Source of the DNA: Draconibacterium sp.
GTDB lineage: Bacteria; Bacteroidota; Bacteroidia; Bacteroidales; Prolixibacteraceae
DNA: 7,112 nucleotides
Direction: 5' to 3'
NCBI GenBank assembly: GCA_015493625.1
Contig: WGCT01000074.1
Coordinates: 1-7,112 of the forward strand
This document shows, in pieces, positions 1-4,621 of the stretch (position 1 is the stretch's first letter; every line of letters starts with the position of its first letter). Both the position numbers and the translations under genes were made by a program. Under the pieces are notes generated by a model, which was not told the origin of the DNA, made no database searches, and saw nothing but the letters and a program-made list of their open reading frames with translations.

Positions 1-74
1 GTGGATGTAGTTCAGTTGGTTAGAACGCCGGATTGTGGTTCCGGAGGTCGTGGGTTCAAATCCCATCTTCCACC
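1..74 (+). tRNA. tRNA-His (anticodon GTG)
   Basis: The sequence folds as a cloverleaf. The acceptor stem is 1-7 with 67-73, the D stem 10-13 with 23-26, the anticodon stem 28-32 with 40-44, and the T stem 50-54 with 62-66. The anticodon GTG at 35-37 sits in the loop TTGTGGT and reads histidine codons. Position 74 is C, the discriminator base expected for tRNA-His; it normally pairs with the extra G at -1, which would lie one base before the window, so the mature 5' end is probably cut off by one base. The next bases are CTT, so the CCA end is not encoded and must be added after transcription. The acceptor stem has one T-T mismatch (6 against 68). Confidence 0.96.
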
Positions 75-80
75 CTTTTT

Positions 81-107
81 AGCCTCGGGTTTTCCGGGGC
101 TTTTTTT
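81..107 (+). terminator. Rho-independent terminator of the tRNA-His gene
   Basis: An 8-bp stem (81-88 with 94-101, including one G-T pair) closes a 5-nt loop and runs directly into seven T residues at 101-107. It begins seven bases after the tRNA discriminator base, which is the usual place for a tRNA gene terminator. It lies only 13 bases before the mobA start codon. Confidence 0.85.
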
Positions 108-108
108 G

Positions 109-116
109 TATTTTTA
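109..116 (+). promoter_or_regulatory. Weak candidate -7 element for mobA
   Basis: TATTTTTA matches the Bacteroidota -7 consensus TAnnTTTG at all but the last base. If it is used, transcription would start at or within a few bases of the mobA ATG, giving an almost leaderless mRNA. The alternative is read-through past the tRNA terminator. T-rich sequence produces such matches easily, so this is a weak call. Confidence 0.2.
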
Positions 117-120
117 ACCC

Positions 121-681
121 ATGCAAATTACCGGAATTATTTTAGCAGGTGGCAAAAGCTCGCGAATGGGAACCGACAAAGCGTTTCTTGACTTCGAGGG
201 AAAAACATTGTTAAACCATGCAATAGCTTTGTTGCATATCCATTTCCCGTTGTTGCTAATTAGCTCAAATAACAACGAACTCAGTCGTTTGAAAATTAAA
301 GTTGTTAACGATGAGGTTTTAAATTGTGGCCCACTGGGAGGAGTGTTTTCGTGTTTAAAACAGTCGGAAACAGAATGGAATTTTATTTTGAGTGTCGATT
401 CTCCATTTGTTCATTCGGGTTTTATTTCGGCATTAAAAAATGAGTTAATTGAGGTCGATGCAGTTGTTCCGGTTCATAAAAAAGGGAGCGAACCTTTAAT
501 TGCTTTTTACAACAAAAGTTGTTTGCCTGCCATGCAAAAGCAGCTAAACTCTGGTAATTACAAAATGCAGAATCTGCTAAATGAGGTAAATACGAAATGG
601 GTTGACTCGGAGAAATGGATTGCGAAATACCCGAAGATATTTCGCAATCTGAATAATCCTTCCGATTTGAAAATGGGTTAA
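121..681 (+). CDS. mobA: Molybdenum cofactor guanylyltransferase MobA
   Basis: MobA transfers GMP from GTP to molybdopterin in the cytoplasm and so makes the MGD cofactor used by DMSO-reductase-family enzymes. The 186-residue length fits the family (about 190). The N-terminal nucleotide-binding signature LAGGKSSRMGTDK is at residues 8-20, the CGPLGG segment at 69-74, the metal-binding SVDSPF (the VDxPF motif) at 91-96, and the family's closing FRNLNNPSDL at 174-183. The ATG at 121 is chosen because the Rossmann-type first strand (ITGIILAGG) starts right after it. Its product would serve the PsrA encoded on the opposite strand next door. The stop codon TAA at 679-681 overlaps the stop codon of the convergent rhodanese gene. 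There is very little leader sequence between the tRNA terminator and the start codon, so the promoter is unclear. Confidence 0.93.
   Translation: MQITGIILAGGKSSRMGTDKAFLDFEGKTLLNHAIALLHIHFPLLLISSNNNELSRLKIKVVNDEVLNCGPLGGVFSCLKQSETEWNFILSVDSPFVHSGFISALKNELIEVDAVVPVHKKGSEPLIAFYNKSCLPAMQKQLNSGNYKMQNLLNEVNTKWVDSEKWIAKYPKIFRNLNNPSDLKMG
618..649. repeat. Perfect 12-bp inverted repeat inside the 3' end of mobA
   Basis: GATTGCGAAATA at 618-629 is followed by an 8-nt loop and then by its exact reverse complement at 638-649. It lies within mobA codons for residues about 166-177. On the minus strand it begins 28 nt beyond the stop codon of the last operon gene, so in a read-through operon transcript it would form a strong 3' hairpin. 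Neither side has a T run, so it is not a standard Rho-independent terminator. It could protect mRNA ends or pause polymerase at the junction of the two convergent units. The role is inference; the repeat itself is directly visible. Confidence 0.6.
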
Positions 682-710
682 CAACCTCCCGATGCGGCCT
701 TTGTTTTTTT
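678..710 (-). repeat. Conserved 33-bp coding repeat, copy A (encodes the SGGC tail)
   Basis: This segment matches 1338-1370 at 30 of 33 positions. All three differences (693, 696 and 699) fall on third codon positions and are silent. It encodes the last ten residues, KKTKAASGGC, plus the stop codon. Confidence 0.9.
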
Positions 711-1319
711 CTTGCGACGTACAACAACTTTCTTTTTTGCCGTTGAACTGGTTTGTTCAATGCCGGTGTTTGATTGGCTTGCAATTTTAGCATAATCGAA
801 ACGCGGAGTGCCTTTTTTATAACTCTCGTCCGATTTTGTTGCCGCCAAATTCTCTTTGTGTTCCGAATAATATTTATAGCCGCCCAACAAAACTTTTACA
901 TTTTTAAATCCCGCCTGCCTGAACAACATCCACGGTCCGTTGGCTTGCAGTTGGTCTTCGCCATATAAAACAACGGTAATGTTCTGTTTTTTTAAATTAT
1001 CGAGCCGTTTAATATTCTCTTTGTTGGTTAAATCGAAAGCCGAAATATTTTCGGAATTAGGAATGTGTCCCTGTCCGTATGTAAATTTGTCGCGAATATC
1101 GAATAACACAATATTATTTGCCTTTTTATTTATTACTTTTTCTAACTGCCACGGATAAAAGCAGGCATCGTTATCGTTTAAAACAGTTAAACTCTCTTTC
1201 ATGTTCAGGTCGTATTTCATTGTAGGTTTTTGTAACGTGAAAAAACCTATAACAATAAGCACTGCAAACACCGAGAGTGCAATTAATGTTCTCCAAGGAT
1301 TTAGTTCGTGTTCATGCAT
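678..1319 (-). CDS. Membrane-anchored rhodanese-like protein with C-terminal Lys-rich SGGC tail (second copy, last operon gene)
   Basis: This 213-residue protein has one N-terminal membrane segment (about residues 11-29) with a positive residue before it, which suggests that the rest faces outside the cytoplasmic membrane. Residues about 55-155 look like a rhodanese domain: LFDIRD (72-77), GHIP (84-87), VVLYG (116-120) and VLLGGY (143-148). The cysteine that normally follows the tyrosine is replaced by Gly120, so standard sulfurtransferase chemistry at that site is not expected. The only cysteines are Cys53 and the final Cys213. After a low-complexity linker the protein ends in a basic stretch and KKTKAASGGC, identical to the end of the neighbouring rhodanese. 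It starts 18 nt after that neighbour's stop codon with no visible Shine-Dalgarno. In a psr operon it most plausibly binds or passes on sulfane sulfur, as Sud does in Wolinella; this is inference. Confidence 0.85.
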   Translation of the reverse strand: MHEHELNPWRTLIALSVFAVLIVIGFFTLQKPTMKYDLNMKESLTVLNDNDACFYPWQLEKVINKKANNIVLFDIRDKFTYGQGHIPNSENISAFDLTNKENIKRLDNLKKQNITVVLYGEDQLQANGPWMLFRQAGFKNVKVLLGGYKYYSEHKENLAATKSDESYKKGTPRFDYAKIASQSNTGIEQTSSTAKKKVVVRRKKKTKAASGGC

Positions 1320-1337
1320 AATACTAATTTTTAGTTA

Positions 1338-1370
1338 TTAACAACCTCCCGACGCTGCTTTTGTTTTTTT
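1338..1370 (-). repeat. Conserved 33-bp coding repeat, copy B (encodes the SGGC tail)
   Basis: This is the partner of 678-710, with 30 of 33 bases identical and all three changes silent (AAA/AAG, GCA/GCC and GCG/GCA codons). It is the only strongly conserved stretch noticed between the two rhodanese genes. Confidence 0.9.
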
Positions 1371-1949
1371 ACGTCGTTTTACCATTACTTTTACTTTCTT
1401 TGTTTCGGTGTTCTCGGTTTTTGCTCCTGTAAAATAGAGTTTTGCTCCTTTTCTAAATTCGTAGGTGGCAAACTCAGTAAGTGGTGCATATTCCGGCGGT
1501 TCAACGGGTTGAATGATGGTGTTCATCCAACAGTTTAATCCCCCACGCATTACGTACATTCCATCGAAACCCAACCGTTTGGCAATTACCCACGCCTGGT
1601 CGGCTTTAATGTCGTCGTTCGATATGAATACTATTTTTGTACCAGGTATGCCAAAGTTTTCGAGACTGGTTTCGGACAACAAACTGTCAACCGGAATATT
1701 AATGGCTTTTGGCAACGAGAAATTGTTGAACTCTTTTTCGCTCCTCACATCAATTATCTCCAGCGAGGGGTCTTGCTGAATAATCATTTTTGCCACATGG
1801 TCGGTAGAGACATACCGTGTTGGTTGAATAATTTCCCATAAAAGTTTATCGGGCTCTATCTGTTTTAGTTTTTCAGTTTTATGCAGAAATATGGTTCCTA
1901 CTGCCAGAAAGAGCATTAAAATGGTAAGAAAAATATAATTTCGATTCAT
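1338..1949 (-). CDS. Membrane-anchored rhodanese-like protein with C-terminal Lys-rich SGGC tail (first copy)
   Basis: This 203-residue protein has an N-terminal hydrophobic anchor (about residues 5-23) without a lipobox cysteine. Residues about 48-145 form a rhodanese-like domain: IIDVRS (65-70), KIVFIS (105-110), an amphipathic segment at 113-127, and VMRGGLNCW (133-141). The active-site cysteine position is Ser110, and the usual HIP motif reads SLP (78-80), so the canonical catalytic site is lost. The cysteines present are Cys140 and the terminal Cys203. The C-terminal region is lysine- and arginine-rich and ends KKTKAASGGC, as in the downstream rhodanese. The gene begins 5 nt after the stop codon of the permease gene before it. 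Outside the tail the two rhodaneses are only weakly similar, so any duplication is old. The likely role is sulfane sulfur binding or delivery near the Psr complex or the YeeE permeases (inference). Confidence 0.85.
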   Translation of the reverse strand: MNRNYIFLTILMLFLAVGTIFLHKTEKLKQIEPDKLLWEIIQPTRYVSTDHVAKMIIQQDPSLEIIDVRSEKEFNNFSLPKAINIPVDSLLSETSLENFGIPGTKIVFISNDDIKADQAWVIAKRLGFDGMYVMRGGLNCWMNTIIQPVEPPEYAPLTEFATYEFRKGAKLYFTGAKTENTETKKVKVMVKRRKKTKAASGGC

Positions 1950-1954
1950 CTGTT

Positions 1955-2557
1955 TTAGAATTTATATTCTTTAATATTTTTTCGAACTTTTTTCTCAATA
2001 AACATTGTTCCCCAGAAAGCTGCGAGAGCAATGACAGTAAAGGCTGCGGCAAACCACGATGCCGGAATTCCGGTTACATCGGTAAGGGTTACATTTCCAA
2101 GATTTCCGCTTGTGTAGAACTTCTCGAACAGAGGAAATGCCAACGAGAAGATGTAGATTCCGATATACAGACCTATGGTAAAAAACAGTGCATCGGTTTT
2201 ACCGATTGCAATTCCGGTAAAACTGGTTCCGGGGCAGAATCCCCCCGCAACAAAACCAATTCCCATTATTACTCCTCCAATAATCATTGGCCAGAGAAAG
2301 GTTGGAAGAATAAATATTTTTGAAAGGTCAATCCACCCTAAATAGTCGAAATAGAGCAATCCGGTCATGGCTACAATAACAGCGGTGAAAAATACACGAA
2401 GAACGACAAAGTTATATCCGTAAAAAACGCCGGCCAGATTTCGGGATGAGGAAAACCCGGAAGCTTCGAGCAAAAAGCCAAATATAATACCCAACAAAAT
2501 TGCTATTACAAAATCCCATCCTGCGGGAATTATACCGTTCGGAATTAAAGGTCCCAT
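1955..2557 (-). CDS. YeeE/YedE-family sulfur-compound permease, half-size subunit (GFCPGT type)
   Basis: This 200-residue integral membrane protein has several hydrophobic segments (about 15-32, 51-70, 83-105, 121-142 and 166-187). The family signature is GGFCPGTSFTG at residues 105-115, with a single cysteine, Cys108, in a membrane-buried position. The N-terminal GFLLEASGF (27-35) is also typical. YeeE/YedE (TsuA) proteins carry thiosulfate across the inner membrane by way of conserved cysteines; full-size members contain two such repeats in one chain, while this is about half size. The preceding gene encodes the complementary half, so the pair probably forms one transporter. It sits 19 nt downstream of that partner and 5 nt upstream of the first rhodanese. 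Whether it imports thiosulfate or moves another sulfur species here is not visible in the sequence. Confidence 0.88.
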   Translation of the reverse strand: MGPLIPNGIIPAGWDFVIAILLGIIFGFLLEASGFSSSRNLAGVFYGYNFVVLRVFFTAVIVAMTGLLYFDYLGWIDLSKIFILPTFLWPMIIGGVIMGIGFVAGGFCPGTSFTGIAIGKTDALFFTIGLYIGIYIFSLAFPLFEKFYTSGNLGNVTLTDVTGIPASWFAAAFTVIALAAFWGTMFIEKKVRKNIKEYKF

Positions 2558-2576
2558 AATTAATATTTTTTAAATT

Positions 2577-3110
2577 TTAAATCCATAATTTTCTAAAAAG
2601 ATAGGCAAACAAGTAGCCCGAGCCAAATATGGCCAACATGACAATTACGCCTCCCAGTGCAAAAGTAGCACTGCCGCTTAATGCTGCTCCACTTGTGCAT
2701 CCGCGTCCAAACTGACTACCAAATCCAAACAGTATTCCGCCAATAACAGCAAAAATAAGTCGCTTTTTATTGGTTATTTTTGGCCCTTTATCGATACGGA
2801 ATTTTTTTACTCGGCCAAATAATAACCCCGAGAGTAGTCCTCCTAAAAATACACCCAGCGACTCGAATACCAGCCAGTTGAACATGGGTGAGTGATTGTC
2901 GGTCACAAACCGACCCATGTATCCGTTTTGTTGAGTTTCGTACGGAGCAATAATATTCGATGTGGTTACAACGGCACTTTTTACTGCTCCGCTTGCTCCC
3001 AATCCACGCCCGGTGATGTATACTGTGAGAATGACCAGTAATCCGAGTAAAACTCCACCGAGATAAGGATTTAAATATCGTTCCTGATTACTTGAAATTT
3101 GCTTGTTCAT
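2577..3110 (-). CDS. YeeE/YedE-family sulfur-compound permease, half-size subunit (GRGCTSG type)
   Basis: This 177-residue membrane protein has hydrophobic segments at about 16-33, 80-99, 117-135 and 147-172. The family motif GRGCTSGAALSG is at residues 136-147, with Cys138 as the only cysteine, and a second glycine-rich motif, GRGLGASGA, at 34-42. A polar stretch at about 44-78 (containing NIIAPYETQQNGYMGRFVTDN) separates the first two membrane segments and probably forms an exposed loop. It pairs with the next gene, which holds the other conserved cysteine, as the two halves of a thiosulfate-type transporter. It lies 19 nt after psrC, which ties transport to the reductase. The start at 3110 is chosen because it gives a polar N-terminus just before the first membrane segment. 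Confidence 0.87.
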   Translation of the reverse strand: MNKQISSNQERYLNPYLGGVLLGLLVILTVYITGRGLGASGAVKSAVVTTSNIIAPYETQQNGYMGRFVTDNHSPMFNWLVFESLGVFLGGLLSGLLFGRVKKFRIDKGPKITNKKRLIFAVIGGILFGFGSQFGRGCTSGAALSGSATFALGGVIVMLAIFGSGYLFAYLFRKLWI

Positions 3111-3129
3111 AATTGAATAGTTTTAGGTT

Positions 3130-4071
3130 CTAATATAAAAATCGGGTAATTTGTCCGGCTTCAACCATAACAAAACGAAACATTAGTCCGCCAAAAAGAA
3201 TAAGTGCCGGCGGCATCCATTTTGGAACATGGTATCCCCACAACTCAATTGTTTCGAGTGTTGCCGGGAAAATAAGTCCTAGAAGTACCACAAACACCCA
3301 GAAACTAATGGTAAATTGGCCACCTAAGAATAGCGCAGCAGCTTCGGTTGCCACTGCGGTTCCGGCCATAAATCCCATAAAGAGGTGGACAATTAAAAAG
3401 AGTTCGACACCAATAAAAATAAGATCGATACGGCTTAATATTTTCCGCTCGTTTTTGTCTTTGCTCATCCATATTGCTGCTGCCAGTCCGGTAGAAAAAC
3501 CCGAGACAAGGAAGAGTGGCCCTAATATTGAAGTGTTCCACAGTGGACGTGCATTAAATGCCGACAATAAGATTCCGGTATACACACCGAGAATTAATGC
3601 CAGAATCATCATCACCCAGGCAAACGGTTTTCGAACACGAATTACCCACGCTTCAAATTTGTAAAGAAATTTAAATTTCCAGTCCCACTTTGGAAACATA
3701 TCGCGCATGTAACTGGCTACCCAAATTATTGAGAGCGGTGTTATCAGCAACAGTGTCCACGCTCCCCACGACATGGGAGAAGAGAAACGTATGGTTGTAT
3801 AAAGTTGCCAAAAATACAACTTGTGCGAGAGGTCGAGGAACAGTGCACTTAGCCCCACAATAAGTGCTATTGGAGCAAGTATTGGAGCCCATTTTACTGT
3901 GGCAGGCATCTCCTTTTCTTTTCCGCGAACAACAAAGTAGGCAGCAAAGAAAATTAATCCGGCTGCAAGTCCTCCCAAAAACAGATAGAGTGGAATTTCC
4001 CAGTGCCAGATATTCAGATACGGGTCGATGTTTGGAATATTGCGTCCGCTAACAAATAATTCTTCTTTCAT
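3130..4071 (-). CDS. psrC: Polysulfide/thiosulfate reductase membrane anchor PsrC (NrfD family)
   Basis: This 313-residue protein has about eight membrane segments (roughly 26-48, 62-82, 100-120, 148-171, 180-201, 212-235, 253-275 and 285-305), the expected number for NrfD/PsrC. Family features include the N-terminal HWEIPLYLFLGGLAAG (23-38), RFSSPMSWGAW (95-105) and LGVYTGILLS (161-170). NrfD-type subunits oxidise menaquinol within the membrane and pass the electrons to the partner ferredoxin subunit. It follows psrB by 16 nt, with an A/T-rich leader and no Shine-Dalgarno, and ends in TAG. Related anchors serve PhsABC, TtrABC and formate-linked NrfABCD enzymes. The gene order and the PsrA/PsrB partners favour a polysulfide or thiosulfate enzyme, but the substrate is not fixed by this subunit. 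Confidence 0.9.
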   Translation of the reverse strand: MKEELFVSGRNIPNIDPYLNIWHWEIPLYLFLGGLAAGLIFFAAYFVVRGKEKEMPATVKWAPILAPIALIVGLSALFLDLSHKLYFWQLYTTIRFSSPMSWGAWTLLLITPLSIIWVASYMRDMFPKWDWKFKFLYKFEAWVIRVRKPFAWVMMILALILGVYTGILLSAFNARPLWNTSILGPLFLVSGFSTGLAAAIWMSKDKNERKILSRIDLIFIGVELFLIVHLFMGFMAGTAVATEAAALFLGGQFTISFWVFVVLLGLIFPATLETIELWGYHVPKWMPPALILFGGLMFRFVMVEAGQITRFLY

Positions 4072-4087
4072 TATATACTGAATTTAG

Positions 4088-4621
4088 TTAGGTTAGAAAA
4101 TATAACTGAGGTTTTGTTCCGGCTTCGGGAGCCAACACTTTATGCGTTCTGTTTTTTAGCGCAAGCGACACTTTGCTGTTCGGATCGTCGAGGTCGCCAA
4201 AATGTAAACACTCGGTCGGACAAACATCGACACAAGCCGGGTTTTGCCCTTTTTCTACACGGTGCATACAAAATGTGCATTTATCGACATAACCGTCGGG
4301 ATGTTGATAACGGGCATCGTACGGGCACGATTGGATGCAGGCTCCGCAGCCAATACATTCGTCGTGGGTAACTACTACAATCCCGCCTTTTTCAATATGG
4401 CTGGCTCCGGTTGGGCAGCAACGTACACAAGGTGCATTGTCGCAATGATTGCACCGTTCGGAGCGAAATTCCAAATCTAAACTGGGATAAGTACCACTAA
4501 CATTTTCCACAATCCAGTCGCGGCAATAGCCGTGCGGAACATTATTTTCGGTTTGACAGGCAACAACACAGTCGCCACATCCGACACATTTTAGCGTGTC
4601 AATAGCCATTGCATATCTCAT
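4088..4621 (-). CDS. psrB: Polysulfide/thiosulfate reductase electron-transfer subunit PsrB (four [4Fe-4S] clusters)
   Basis: This 177-residue iron-sulfur protein relays electrons from the quinol-oxidising anchor to the molybdenum subunit. Four cysteine sets are visible: 12/15/18/22, 57/60/65/69, 89/92/95/99 and 115/118/130/134, the standard pattern for DmsB/PsrB-type subunits. There are extra cysteines at 33, 68 and 138; Cys68 sits beside cluster ligand Cys69 (RCCPTGA), where many relatives have another residue. It has no signal peptide of its own, so it presumably crosses the membrane together with the Tat signal of PsrA, as known for this enzyme class. Its ATG overlaps the psrA stop codon as ATGA (4618-4621), which implies translational coupling and fixes the start. 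Confidence 0.94.
   Translation of the reverse strand: MRYAMAIDTLKCVGCGDCVVACQTENNVPHGYCRDWIVENVSGTYPSLDLEFRSERCNHCDNAPCVRCCPTGASHIEKGGIVVVTHDECIGCGACIQSCPYDARYQHPDGYVDKCTFCMHRVEKGQNPACVDVCPTECLHFGDLDDPNSKVSLALKNRTHKVLAPEAGTKPQLYFLT

Noticed and set aside
1..120. tRNA gene as an integration site for a genomic island carrying the operon
   Set aside because: No integrase and no repeat of the tRNA 3' end were found elsewhere in the window, so there is no evidence for an attachment site.
703..710. Run of seven A followed by C in the rhodanese tail (also at 1363-1370) as a programmed frameshift site
   Set aside because: The heptamer is not in the required reading phase, and the zero-frame tail is conserved with only silent changes, which supports normal decoding.
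422..793. 123-codon open frame on the minus strand over the end of mobA and the last rhodanese gene
   Set aside because: It runs across two well-supported genes, shows no recognisable domain, and its composition is that of an antisense shadow.
678..1370. The 33-bp repeats as a mobile element or recombination site
   Set aside because: Both copies lie in frame at gene ends, and all differences are at silent codon positions, so protein-level conservation explains them.
3308..3664. 118-codon open frame on the plus strand inside psrC
   Set aside because: It is the complement of membrane-segment codons of PsrC, with no plausible start signals or domain.
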